A DNA stretch of 64,000 nucleotides. Source: Psococerastis gibbosa. Its lineage: Eukaryota > Arthropoda > Insecta > Psocodea > Psocidae. Under the pieces are notes generated by a model, which was given only the letters and a program-made list of their open reading frames with translations, searched no databases and was not told the origin of the DNA. Positions 33,281 to 47,700 of the stretch are shown here, one piece after another. The stretch is from contig OZ020487.1 in the NCBI GenBank assembly GCA_963971405.1, forward strand, positions 24,785,371-24,849,370, given 5' to 3'. A program made the translations under genes and the position numbers. Position 1 is the stretch's first letter, and each line of letters starts with the position of its first letter.

Positions 33281-34499
33281 TCTGCTTCAAGTTACAGCCG
33301 GATGATCCGATGATGGCTGGTTGGCAGCAACATATTTCAGCGATGTCTCCAATCTCCGCGATTTTGACATGCCCTCTTCAGCTCCACATAGGACGTTATG
33401 CTATCTGGCTCAGGTTACGTAAAACATTAGTTCCAGTGGCGGGCAGTCAGACCGCAGACGTGCCTACTGCACTGCATTGCATTTGCCCGGTGGCGTAGAC
33501 AATAGCCCGGTGGGCCGGACTAAAAATAGTTGTTTGGGCTGGACCAATATATTATGTTGTTCTGTGGGCTGGACGTCCAAAGGAAGAGAATCGTAGCATA
33601 TTTCAAAATAAAATTTGTGTTAATAACAAGCATTACAACAGCATTTTGCATTTCACATGTAAACGCGCGTCCGGTTTTTTGTCCTGATGAGAAAGGGGCC
33701 GCGGTTACCGAAAATGCCAGGGCCGATTTCCGGTCGTTATTAACTTAACAGCTGGATGACTGGGCCTTTATTAGCATGGATTTAACTTAAGGAGAATAAC
33801 TAACTAACAGAAGATAATAGTAATAATGTCCTGAAGTACTTTTTATGGACCCAGGCCTACTTATAGGTCTCCAGGGTTGAGGGTTGCCAACAAGCCTAAG
33901 CCAGAACAGCTACTAGAAGACTGGGCTAAGCAGGTAAAGGTCCTAAGTCCATAAGAAGCCCCTCAATAATAATAAACTAAACATGTCTTCTTACTTAGTA
34001 CCTACGCTTGAAATTTACCAATTAGGCCAACTGATTACCGGTGGAGTGGACCGCAGGCGTAGGGATTACTCACAACTCACAAGGGCAGGCGCGGCGGCTA
34101 CTTTATAAAGTTTATAGTGTTTTATAATAGTCAATGATAACCATTTTAATTTAATAAAGTTAAAACCATGTTATTAAGACTACAGTAGGTCTCCTTCTAC
34201 CGTACTCTCAAACGTGCTTTTTTTTGGCCAAACAACTAACAATTCTGTTTTCGGCTAACTAGGTTAGGCACCTAATGCTAATAAAGGATGCCTTGCATTA
34301 GCAAAATAAAATAAATTATTAATTAATAAAATATTAAATAAATAGCCTAATTAACAATAACGGTCAAAGGAGACAACCACATTATTTAAATTAAATTTAC
34401 AGCAGTCCTCTTATTAGTATGGTAGCTGTGCGGTGTACATGAATACCGTAAAAAATTGATCAAGAAGCTGTAGTGTGGCATTCCGATTGAAATGTTGAT

Positions 34500-34920
34500 C
34501 AATGGCATTACATAAAGGGGTAGATTTCAAAATGTTTTGCAAACAAGGAATGGTCGTGTACTTTAGATATAATTAATTAACTTCTCGTTCCGTTCCACAT
34601 CCACAAAGACATGAAAATGATCAGATGTAATACTCATAATAAAATGCAAGGTTTCTCTAAAAGCTGTCTATTTCCCCTAGGTAGGCTATTGATTTACTAG
34701 TACAGTATTCTTTAAATCGGTTTAATGCACTGTACATCGAGGTTTTCAGATGTGATAATATTTCAGGTGAGAAAGTGTAAATTTCCGTGGAAAGCTTGCA
34801 TTTTTTTTATGCATTTTTCATCTGATCACTTTCCATCTTTGTGGCTGAGAAACGAGAAATTAATTGATATCGTGAAAAATACACGACTATTCCATGTTAT
34901 CAAAACAATATGAAATTTTC
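34500..34920. repeat. Dispersed repeat R2, copy 1
   Basis: Shares blocks with 44000-44365: GATTTCAAAAT, GGAATGGTCGTGT, AAATCGGTTTAATGCAC, AAAGCTTGCA and TTTTTCATCTG. Its two halves are partly palindromic (GGAATGGTCGTGT against ACACGACTATTCCATG). A shorter piece is at 37830-37900. Confidence 0.55.
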
Positions 34921-35298
34921 ATTAAAGAGCCAATGGAGCCCCTATTTTCCATTTTTCGCAGTAAAATTTCTATCAATAAATAAATAAATAAATAAAAATA
35001 TCAATTGCAGAGAAATAATTAAGGTATCAAAAACTAGAAAATATATTCCGCTCCGCTCTGATCTGATGTTCATTATAGTGCCGTCACTAACACCGATCGG
35101 CCAGTTATTGAACTTGATTTGTACAAAATATCGATCACTGAGGATGTCAGATCTAAGGAGTTCCAAAACTGTGGCTAATTGGTGTAAATCACGGCCACAT
35201 GACACATTTCTTCTTACTTATGACTCTACAATTGAAATTTCACGAGAATTTTTTGCGTGCAAAAAAAACAGAAAATGCGGGGATCTATTTGCTCTTAA

Positions 35299-35516
35299 GG
35301 TGGCTATTCTACCGACCTCGTTTTTCATAATGCAAGTGCATGACGTGGTAGCAGACATCATTAATAAGTCTCTACCATATTATAACTTAATTTATAATAG
35401 ATAAGTTAAGTATCTACATTATAATCTCCTTAAAATATGGCATAGACTTATTAATGATGTCTGCTACCACGTCATGCACTTGCATTATGAAAAACGAGGT
35501 CGGTGGAAAAGCCGCC
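35299..35516. mobile_element. Modular MITE PM, arm type CGACCTCGTTTTTCAT
   Basis: Ends GGTGGCTATTCTACCGACC and complement GGCGGCTTTTCCACCGACC, exact TAA on both sides. Arms continue TCGTTTTTCATAATGCAAG and GTGCATGACGTGGTAGCAGA. Located just past the ASNSD1 stop codon. Confidence 0.92.
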
Positions 35517-35799
35517 TAATTCCATCCTACGGCGGACTAGGAATGTTTTTTTTTTTTTTCATTCTTTATAATTATTAAGTTGTAGGCTTTGCAAATGTAT
35601 TTTTATCTCAATTCGTTGTCCATCTGGTAGTGCTTGATTGCATTATTAACGTATCAAGTCAACTAGGTACAATTTGAAACCTTTGCCAGGATTCAGATTC
35701 ATGGTAAAGTCGGGAAGCCTCCTCAACCTAACCAATCATGTTATAAATGTTTTGGACAGAATTCGATACTGCTAGCTACAGACGGTACGATACGGTAAA

Positions 35800-38700
35800 C
35801 TACAGACGATTACAAATGGCATTTCCCTTTTCCTTGCTGTTAGCAATGCGAGACCCAAATTGGATAGCTCTCTTCGGTAAATTTGCAGCACCACGGAATC
35901 CAAGGTGCCAAGCAGCTAACCTTAACAGAATCTTGTCCCCAAGGCCTGGTGGCATTGATTCCACAGGGTAGCACCTGAAAAAATAAATAAAAGGGACCAA
36001 GTAATGCGCAGAATTTTAAAGGTATGTTCCTTTCTGGCAATCCCACTGAACCTGTTATAATAATCAAATTACCTGTGCCAAGCCGGAAGAAAAGATAGAA
36101 AGCAAACGACATCTTCATCCAAATAAGGCATCCGGCATTGCCTGCTATGGCTGCTCGTAATTCTGTCATCTCTCCCGAGGTTGCGCTCGCCTATTCGTCC
36201 AAGCTCTAAACTTAACTCATCCGCTAGGGCTGTCCACCCGCCCTTGTGTTTTAGCGTGGTACGATGCCGCATGTAACCACCTAGCTGTTCGTCAGCACCT
36301 ATGCCCGATAGCATGATCTGAAAATAAAAAAGAAATTTGAGGCATAATTTGATATTTAGTCAAAAATGTTTACTGACGGCACAATGATGGGAGCGATGGC
36401 CGGAGAAGGAGTACATAGTCCATGCCTTAAAATTCAACTCTCTGTGCCAATGTGGAGGTGTAGGTAGCGAGAGGCGCACCAATGAGCACCAAGCATTTCA
36501 TCTGGACTGATGAAGTACGAAACAGTGCTTACCTACCCACCAACGAACACAAACTAATAATAAAGCATAATTAACTTTATTCACATGGACCTTAAATAGT
36601 CAAAGATCCAATCGAACTGCTCACCTAATTTCTGATACCGTACAAGAAATTCACGTCCATTTAACATTTCCAATTTAATATTATGCGTCTCCGGTAGCAA
36701 GGAATTGCAACACGAAAATATAGCCTGTGAAATGTGAATTAAATTTAAAAATAATACATCTCGTACCCTTGCAGGAGATGTGTACGTCTCCCTGGTAGCT
36801 CCTGAGAGAACACCTTTGCCGCGGGCAGCAAACCATAGAGCACAACCGAGGCTGTCATCTAGAACGGTTGTTAGCGGGTGAATCAAATCCGATATTTGCT
36901 CCTCTCGCTGTTGCTTCAACTCTTCTTGTGTTACGTTGACCTGAAGTATAACGGTATCACATATAATATTATTATTATTACCATAAACCCAATACCTAAC
37001 TTAAAACTTACAGAAAACCGAACGTTAAGAATAAAAACTGCAGTTCCATGTGTGTTCATGCATGCTACAACACAAAGTGACCAACCTCAATAAAATTCCA
37101 TTTCCTGCGCGGAAATAATGCCTTCAACTCTGACAGAGTCTGCAAACCAGTTTCCCGATCAGGAACTTTGTACGTAACTTCTTGAACAACCGAATACACC
37201 CCCATAGGTGAAACCCTGAAAAGAAAATAACATTGAATGGGTAGAAAAACATTCTTAAATTTAAAATTATAATAATAAACCATTAAATTGTCCAGCATGA
37301 CTTATCAAGCTTCAGTTACAGTTACTCAATGACAAATTGCTTGATGGGCGTTCCAATAGATTAAGAAAAGAAATCGAAAAGTACAACAATTAGGCTTCAA
37401 ATCCAAAAAGTTAGACTAGAGACTGTGTGACCAAAATCATGTTATAAGAGTTTCTTCTAATGTTAATATCCGATGACAGCCTCAGTTCAACTTGCTCAAG
37501 TGACAAGCATAAAATCCTACCCTTAAGAGCAAACTGGAGTATCCCGACTACGCGTTTTTTGTACAAAGTCAATTATCACATGAAATATCTATCATAGAGC
37601 CGTCAAAAATATCCGTTACATTACCAAAAATGCCTCTCTCCACATGTGACCCTCACGAACACCAATTGGCCACAGTTCTTTTTCCTCAGGACTACTACAC
37701 CAATCGTTTTTCGAAAAAAAATCAAATTCAATGCGCACGCGGCACTAAGGGGGAAGAGGAAGAAGAGATTTTAAAATATTTCGTAAGCAAATCACGACTT
37801 ATTTTATTTTGACGAAAATAATTACTGGATTTCTCGTTCCATAGCCAGAGAGATATGAAAAATGAAAATGGTCAGATGAAAAATTTACAAAAAATATAAG
37901 CTAATAAGTTAATCATAAATGCGCTATAATTGGGAAATTACCACCAATCACAGCAGCAGCCTGATCGAGGCGATTATAATACCGGTATTTATTTAATCCC
38001 CTGGTAATAAAAATGTAAACAAGATAATTTTATAATGGAAAGTGCTATTCAAAATTTGTTTGTTTACAGTTATAATCCTAGGGTATTTATTTAACCCCGG
38101 TATTATAATCGCCTCGATCAGCAGCCTGATCAGGGCGTTTATAATACCGGTATTTATTTAATCCACTGGTAACCAAGATAATTTTATAATGGAAAGTGCT
38201 ATTCAAAATTTGTTTGTTTACAGTTATAATCCTAGGGTATTTATTTAACCCCGGTATTATAAACGCCTCGATCAGACTGCAGGCTGCTAGTATTTCTATA
38301 TGTCTAAGTTGCCCATTAATTTCGCCACCAATTCTGCTAGTCTTTTTTTTACTAAATACTTTCAGATTCAGAGGCCCTGACATAAATATCTTGAATATAT
38401 CACTATTAGCATAAGCTGAATACAATATAATTATTAGCCCTCTTAATTTATACACTTGGTAAGGTACCTCCTCATGGTTGGCATATCAAGTCCCGATTTG
38501 TTACGCTCAAAAGCCACGTTAAGAAGGTCAATGGGCTCCGATTCAGGGACGTAGGAGTTAGCTAGAGCAGCCAACACCGCGGAGTCGAGGCCACCCGAGA
38601 ACAGAACAGCAACTTTGGAATGATTACATGGCTCTCTCTCACCATCGTCGCTTGGCTTCACACACATCTGACAGAAAGCTGGAATTTTCTCTAGTCTGAT

Positions 38701-41700
38701 GCGCACTGCATTCTAGAAACCGACGGTTTATTTTACAATGAAGAACATGTACGAAATGCAATGATACTTGTAAACAGTTTATTTCATTTTGAGCTCAATC
38801 GATAATAAAAAAATCGGATTGCAGACGCAGGATATGACATAATGATAATTATTATTATCAAGAGTAAAGAGCAAAATATTATAGGCCTATTGCATGGAAT
38901 TATTTAACAATTGAACTGGAAATTACCCAATAAGTTAGCATACAGTAATATGGGTGTAAGAACCTGAAGTGTCTTGAGAAGATCTTGCACTAAAATCATG
39001 ACGTCTTCCTTCTCAAGCAGGGAAGTCATGGTCCGTTTGATGCGCGTCTTGGAGTCTGCGTTACTGAGTTTATCCATCAGCTGACTCATCGAGACATCAT
39101 GGCGGAACACCACCCACATGGCCAGCTCTGCATCTGTCGGCTCTTTTCTATTACTAAAATAACAAAAAGTTCCAGTGTGTAACGATGCGTTTATCCATAA
39201 ACTGTCAATGATTATCAATGATGGAACTAAAATTTGAATATAATCCCAAGTTCACAGGAAAAGATCAGAGATATCATTGACGCACCATGGGAATAAAGAA
39301 ATTATCCTCAGCATAATAATAAATAAATATTTCTGTTAAACTATGCAATCAAGTAATCAGTATAAAGTATAATCGTCAAAATATCGTCATTGTGCTAGTG
39401 CTAGTATGCAGTGCCTATATGCAGTAAGTGGCTGTCATTAACATCGATTGGCCACGGTTATGGAACATACTGAAAATATATTTCCACAACTATGACCAAA
39501 GATGGCCACAGACTAAATGTAAATTTCATGCAAAATGCATATATTCAGGCATCAATTAGGTAATTAATTCAAGTTTGAAACAATAGGAAAATCTTACTAA
39601 TCTGTTAAGGTGAGGGACGAATCAATAGGTTCCAATATAACGAGGTCCTCTCGAAATGAAAAGTCGGCCAATTTGAGGTCAACCAAGGAAGGCGTCAGGT
39701 GAGACCAAGGATGCAGGAACAGTGGTAGCTCCCCATCTGCATACATAAACAAAATTTTATAAGATTGCTACATTATAGTCTCCTTAAAATATGGCAGAGA
39801 CTTATTAATGATGTCTGCTACCACGTCATGCAAATGCACAATGAAAAACGACGTCGGTGGAATAGCCGCCTTAGGAAGGGGTACATATATATCGTGTATC
39901 AAAATGCTCAGAAAAAATTCTTCCTTTTGTCTAATATTATTGACAACTCCTCGATTGATATTTCACGAGATATTTGATTTTAAAACCTATAAGGTTTTCC
40001 CCCTCCAATTGCCTCTTAAGGTTTTAATAAAATCCAATTTCACAACAAATATCGGCAGAACTACGATAAAAAATATCTCATTACTGATAAAAAATGTTCC
40101 TCCCCATTTTAATGTACAATAAGTGGTCACATTCCCCACAGGTTTGTAATTCTTTCGACCTGACATCCTCAGTGTCTGTTTTTTTACAAATGAAGTTCAT
40201 CGAACTTGTTGAAATGGAACATTATATTAATTCTAGGTTGAGGATATCAAAGCGAACGAATTCAAGCTGGTGTATATACGCTATTACTCGTATATACACT
40301 TTTTGAATCTTCACCTTTATTATTAATTCTTTTTATCTGTATAAAAATATATTTACATTTAGTTTTTATTATAGGGTATGTTAAACATAATGTCAACCTC
40401 TACAATCGATGTTTCCGGTGAAATATGACTTTCTTATACTCGTATATTTTTTCCACTCCTGTTGTCTCTTAACGTATTCTAATGTGCTAATTTTATTATA
40501 AGCTAAAGCATTTGAAGTATTTTTTTATGAACAACAAATTGTAGCATTATTTCCAAATAAAAATGGGTTTTCCCTAGGTTGCACCTGTTCGAAGGTCACA
40601 GCTTTTGTCGCTTTATTGTCTACGCTGCGGATGCCCATCTTATCCAACTGGTTGGAATCAACGGGAACGACCGGCTCAAAGGAAAGTCCCCATTGCGTAA
40701 TAATGGGAAAAAGTAAAAAGTTACGATACTATTGGTTCTAACAATCTGGCACGCGGCTTTGCCATTCTTATCTCATCAGCTCCAACGGGTGTTATCAACA
40801 CATGTCCACAACACTAATTTGCCAGTGATGATATTATTGATTTTATTGATTTCTAACAATAACGGGCCAATGGTCATAGGCGCCCATTCCACCGACCGGC
40901 TAGGGCTATTTACAAAAACAGTGACGTGGTAGCAGACATTCACGACTTGGGCGGGGTTTCCACCGACCTCGCATTGCAGAATTGATGGAAATGTTTATTT
41001 TCCTCTATGCCATAGTTAAAATTGATCAATAATCATACAGTAAAATCACAAACAAACTAAAATTAAAAAAAGGCGTCATGGGATATGTTAAGTACAAACA
41101 TTTTAATAGATTTCTATTTAAAAAAAATTCTAATTTCCGTCAATGTCATTTGCATTCTGCAATGCGAGGTCGGTGGAAACGTCACCTAAGTCTTGAATGT
41201 CTGCTACCCCGTCACCGTTTTTGTAAATAGCCCTAGCCGGTCGGTGGAATGGGCGCCATAGATTGTGGACCCAGTGCTTTTTATCGGTACCGTTCTCGAC
41301 TTGTAGGAACCTGCAGATCTCAAAAAAAACATTGTGCATGCAATATACTGCCTCAATGACCGTGTACACGATAGACATTGCCGGTAATTTCTCACATCTG
41401 CACACTGGCTGGTCTGATGGCATTTGGTAATTGTGTGAGGTGGTTATTGATTTGCAAGTGAAAGCCGTATTGTAGTCGATAAAGATATGGACTTTTGTCA
41501 GGGAAGTCACGGGTCCCATCCCGCCACCTATTCACCCCTGTCTAATTGGAATTAAATATTCATGAGAGAGGCTGAAGCCAAGCTGTTCGGAATCCACTGT
41601 AATCAGCAGGTCCCCTTATTCATATTATATCAAGTTCAAACACGAAGGCTTGGCGCTATGTAAGTTCCTTAGTTGAACGCATGCCCAAGCATACTTCTTG

Positions 41701-44700
41701 TCAACAACAGAGATTGTGTTATGTATGAATTGATACCCCGAAGGGGGTTTTAACAAGGTAGATAAAGAAGAAGAAGAACGGGAAAGACCATCGTGAGGCG
41801 AGTAACGCATGTGGTCCAATTCAAATGCTTTATTATTGTTATTAGTGATATTTTTATATTATACTGATATTGATATATTTAGTGATGCTAATACTGTATA
41901 TGCAACAAGTTTAAATAAACTGAACAAATATGCTGAAATTAAGGAATTCACAATTTTGTAAAGTGTCATTTTGTAAGAAACCTGAAATGAAATAGAGTAG
42001 TACATACTACCCGACCACGATAAGATGGCACTTGGAACACTTATAAAAATGGGATGAATTCGGTGGCGCTTATGCAAGTTTTCGAATTAACAAATAAGTG
42101 TTCCAAGTGTCATCCTATGGTAGTCGGGTAGTAGACTCAATTTAGGTTTCATTAGAAGAAACTATATAAAAAATAATATAATCGAAAATACCAATACTTA
42201 AAACCACATTCAAAGGAACCGGTCCGAGTTTACTCGAACATGCTCTCCAATTTATCAACATTAGTAGATAGAGAATATGAGTAATTTCATGGTAAATAAT
42301 TTTCCAGTGGTTAAATTTCCGATATCTCGGGGGGGGGGGGGGGGTGTCCACCTGACGTCACTCGAAGTGAGATAAATTCTAGATGATACGTCAGACCAAC
42401 ACATTAATTACCACACAGCAATAATGGTAGGGCACGCAATGCATTTGAGCGCGAATTTTCTTTCATTTTTTAAAAAAATAATTTTTTGTGCAAAACAAAA
42501 TATTTTTTTGGGAAAGGACCCTATCCGGTTTCGTTACTCAATTTAACACCTAAAACATGCCTGATCGATAGAAAGGTTTCGCAGAAAAATTATTTTTTAG
42601 TCATTTTTCATTAAAATCTACTTATTTTTATTTTTTTACCCCCAGAAGCAAACTATCAAGGGGCAAGCGACCCCTCGCATTTTGTCAACATTAATAACGA
42701 CTACAATACATGGGAATTTAAAATAAATCGTTGCAGCCGTTTTTGAGAAATAATGTTTTTAGACGTTTTTTGGATTTTTTTGAGATTTTTTTTTTTGGGA
42801 ATAAATCCCCCCAAATTGAATTGGCCCAAAATAAAGAAAATGGACCCGAGGTATGACTTTTGTAAACCTACATGTAAATTTCATCAAAATCGACCGAGTA
42901 GTTTGCCCGGAAATCGATGCACAGACAGACGGACAGACAGACAGACATTTCGTAAAAACCACTTTTTTGGGTTCCTGGGACCTGAAAACGTGTAAATTCG
43001 TTGAAATCTCGGAATCGAAAATTTCGACCATCACAAAGCTTTCCTTATACTACGTATAAATTGGAAAGCAATAATGAAAAGCTAGCTGTAATTAATGAAC
43101 CTGATCATGCAAGATGTCAACGTGACTTCTAAAGAGTATGTTTGAAATTTGGAATTTTTTTAAATACATAGTCATGACTTTTCTTCAATTTTTCTGAGTG
43201 AGCGTCTGGATAAGATTACTTGAATGAAGTATATACAGTAAGTAATATAGCCTCACAGTTCTAACAAGCACAATTCCCATTAAGATAACTTAATAAAGCA
43301 GCCGATTTCTTGGTTATGCTTCTTACTATTACACATACAATAAGCCCACCTTGTGAAAGGTCCGTGAAGAATATACCGACGGCCGGGACTTCTACAGATT
43401 TTGGCTGCTTTCGGCTACTGACGGAAGAAATGGTCACATTACGTTGATCTTTGTTTATTATCAAACTGTGCCGGCCAATCACATCACGACCAAAGTAAAG
43501 CCGCTTCTTTTCCCTAAAATTATAATGAAAAAACCTTGTATCCAAATATGAGTATCCAGAAAAAAAAAAATCCCATTATTGATTACTTAGCATTAGAGAA
43601 ACTACTGAAGCAAGCCAAAAAATAGCAAACTCGTCGCACCAGTGCATTGAAATTTCACATTGTTTCCAACAAAGATCGCTAATACCGACGACAAGCAATT
43701 CTAAATTTGCTGAAAATTGAAAATACTTATTTTTTTTTCTTTCCAACTTGTCTATTGAATCGTAATATCGTAGAAATTAAGCAAAGAACAAGAAAACTTA
43801 ACCCTTTGTTTTAGAAAAATATCATGGTGAAATATTTGAATGTCGAGCCTTTATATTATAGTACAGTATTATGTGATTTGTAGAATGAAATCAACTGTCC
43901 AGAAAGAAGTTGTGGTTCTTATGCCATGTTAAGTCATTAGAAAGTTAGATTTTGTTTAACAATAGCATCTGAAAATATTGAACTACATTAGCTGTAGCCA
44001 GCGCAGGTCTAAACTCTGGTAAATATCAAAATTATGTTGAAAATGAACTGGCGACGGATTTCAAAATTTTTGCATTCGATTTTGTAAACATGGAATGGTC
44101 GTGTCTTTCTGATGAAATTAAATATTTTTTGGTTCGTCAGCCGCAAAGAGATAAAAGTGGTCAGAAGAAATATTCGGAAAAAATACAAGCTTTCGCAGGA
44201 AATGTACATTTTCTTACCTGAAATATTATTACTTCAGAAAATCCCGATAAAGTGCATTAAACCGATTTGATAGAATAGTAGTAATCAGTCGGGGAAATGG
44301 ACAGCTTTCAGAGAAAGCTTGCAATTTTTACGAATTTTTCATCTGGCCACTTTCATATCTTTGTTGCTGTGGTACGCGGGTATTCCACTGATCAATTTTA
44401 CTTCAAATTTGATTTCGTCATTGACGGAAACTCATCAATGTTGCATTATTTATTTTTACACCCCATTCCACTAGTTTTCAACAATTGATCATTTTTGTTT
44501 TCAATTTTTTCCAAATTTGTAAGTTTGCCCGTCGTCTTTCTTTTAATTTTATAATCTACTAGGAATTTTTTGATTTAAACTACGAAATCATTCGTTCGTT
44601 CTCAAGAAATTAATTTAAATTATTTATCATCTCTAGACGACGCCATTGTTTAATTTTAGTTTGTTATTGTTTGCAACGCGTGATTTTACTCTATGATCAT

Positions 44701-47700
44701 TGAACAATTTTAACATGAGGATATTAAAATGGATAATGTCAAAGAGTAAAACAAAAATCTCAAATCAAATTGGAAGTACAATTATTGACCAGTGGAATAC
44801 CCGCCTTACAAGACATTTGAAATCTGTCCCCGAAACCAATAAAAGAAGATACAACTGAACTTACTTTTGATAGAACATGAAACTGTACGGTCCCCGAACT
44901 TGAGTGAGTATTGACAGTATACATTCATTATCTTGGGTAGCAGTGCGAAGTTTTTCAGATATTGCTTCCGTGTCATTACCAGTGCTCGCCTACAACAAAA
45001 CAACAACATAATTCCCCATTGCTATTTGCTCTTCGAGTTAAGTTAACTATAGAGATACAAAGGACAGTAAATTCAATTATTCAGTATTATTTTCCAGACG
45101 TTTTTTTATATGACGAAGCAGTAGAATCCGGGATGATAGGCCGTAGTCGTTCTGAAAGAGTACTTCCGAACGCTTTGTCAACATCTGCGGTCGACGTCTT
45201 AAGTGGAACTGCGTAGACTTCTAGTCTTCTAAGATTGTATCATGGAGGCTCAGCAGCAAGAGCTCAGCAGCGGATTATAAATAAATAAATAATGTTTTTT
45301 TAATTGCATTATTATTTATTACGGGACATAGCCTACTTTTTCTTTATTTTAAAAACGATTAATCGCTTACAAACAATTTAGGGAATACATTCGATTAACC
45401 TTACTAAGTAATTTAACCCCCGCCTATTTTAATGTGACACAAATGGATTAGGTATTCAATGAAATCAAAGAGAAAGCGAAAGGTGATAAATATCTTCAGG
45501 TTGACTCACTATGCGGAAGATGTCAGAAAAATGGATTAATCTCGTACAATTAGCTCGGAACGGAAGGTCATGGGAATATGAAGCGTACATACAGCAATCA
45601 ATAAAGATATTAAAAGGAATGACGTCATTTCTCACTTGCTCGATTGAAAACGGTTCATTACAACGAAAGATGGAAGGAGTATTTTTAACGTGCAACGGGG
45701 TTATTTAAAAACAATAATAGCAATATTCCTGAGGAACAAAGCATCGGAGCGCCGAGAAAGTATAAACATATTCGCCAGTAAGAAGTTTAGTTCCTCACAG
45801 TTAGCTGACTAATGGTAGTGGTTCTAAAATGTTATTGGGTTCGAATCACGCTGAAGGTACAGAAGGTTTTTTAAACTTCGACATAATATAATGTACAATG
45901 ATGAATGAAAAGAATCTACTGGTAGCTAGTAAGTAATCATCCCAAAATCCCCACCCCGACAAATAAAATTGCACTAATGTGGAATCAAAAGGATGCATGC
46001 AATACATGTACATATATATCATGTTATGCTTTGTATAAACGGAACCCAGCACGGCAGTACCGTATACATAAAATACTTTTGGAAGGGGCCAGGACCGGAT
46101 CGACTCTAGATATCAACTTCTTGCTGCGACGTTCAATTCTACCAACAAAACCGCTTATCGCACACTGTTGACCCAAACATTACATCTGTCAAATTATGCA
46201 TTACAATAACTTGTACGTTCAATTTAGCATGTGACATCTGTATACGCAATATACACTATGAAGAATGCAATTAATACACTTTTTATAGTACCAATTTTAA
46301 TGTTAATAAGTGACGCACGTAAACTAAAAACAATTTACTACATGCTAATATAGACAGAAATGGTCAGCATAATATCTAACATGTTATATTATATTGAAAA
46401 TGTTTCCACTATTGGCAAATTAGTTTACAAAGGTGACGGCACCCCGTGACGTAGGTAACTTATATAGCAGTGAAATGGGCACATGGCGCACTGAATCATT
46501 ACCGGCACACCTGAGCAAAAACAACAGCAATAATAAGAGCAAAAACGGGACACCTGTTTTACGGCACCCAGTGACGTGGCTTATAACAGTCAAGTGGGCA
46601 CCTGGCGCACTGAATCATTACCAGCGCACCTGACAAAAAACAACAGCAATAATAAGAGCAAAAGCGGGACATCTGTTCTGTCGGTTATCACAGGGAAATT
46701 ACATTGATTAACATTGATAAGATAATAATGGTACCATACTTAAGGCTGCACTGCATCCAAAACCCACAGTACCAGTAAGGCATCAGATCAACCATGAGTC
46801 GTTTAGCAGTGTTGTTAACTCTCGGATTGATCAGCTCAATATTTGCAGCTGACGTCATCACACCTTGTAAGCTCTTCAGTGATTTATTGCTATATCCATT
46901 AATTTAATACTTGCAGCAGCCCTACCATGCCGTTTACAGATTAACTTAACTCTGAAAATAGGATTAAATTATTCTGAATAAGCCCCAAGATGTCAAGTGA
47001 CAAGAAGAACCTGTACGAGTGAACCCGTACCTACATGCTTTCCTATGTATGAATATATGAAAATAACGATAATAGTTCTTTTGTAAATAATTGTCATAGG
47101 TTAAATTTCGGTTGCCTAGAGTTTCCTTATCCAAGGCACTGAATTAATAGATGGGACGATTGCATAGTCTAGAACAGTCAAACCAATAGGCCTACTGCAG
47201 AGTAATAATGACAAGATATGCAATGTACCTTATTGAAGCATGAATTATCCATATTTTCTTCAAACAATAATTTTTTATTCACGCTCTCCTATTATTAGAG
47301 GACTCGTGAGGAAATCTATCGTTATTCCTATTAGTTTCAACAGAAATAATATTTCAGAGTAACCATAAAAATTTCACAAAACAGTAACATATAGATGATA
47401 CCGGCTATTTGGCGCAGAACAACGGTTGCAGACTGTAGTCTGAATCAAACCAAGAGACATTGTAGAAGAATCATACAGTAGCCTACATACTGTATTTACT
47501 TTTTTTTTCTTTTTAGGTGTAGACGGAGAATTGCCACAATACATAAAAGCTGAGGCTCTGGTTGATGGAGTACCATGCACAGAATCACCTTGCCCATTTC
47601 CAAGAGGCTCCACAGCTACAGCATCGATGACATTTCAGACGCGTGAGTTATATCTCATTTTTACGGTTTACTCATTGTCATGAACGATGTAATCTATAAT

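Larger units (their letters stand above)
30879..35799. other. Intergenic region between ALDH2 5' end and ASNSD1 3' end
   Basis: It should hold the ALDH2 promoter and 5' UTR (30879 to about 31200), but no TATA box stands out. The remainder is a nest of MITEs, a THAP pseudogene, hAT elements and a tandem repeat, listed separately. 33281-34500 shows only low-complexity and unclassified sequence. Confidence 0.6.

Noticed and set aside
40732..41519. ORFs of 66, 63 and 129 codons on both strands
   Set aside because: They lie across or next to the palindromic PM composite, mirror each other and have no family motif; they are by-products of the inverted repeat.
42926..42951. ACAGACGGACAGACAGAC run as a microsatellite or regulatory array
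   Set aside because: It is an internal part of dispersed repeat R1 and too short to treat separately.
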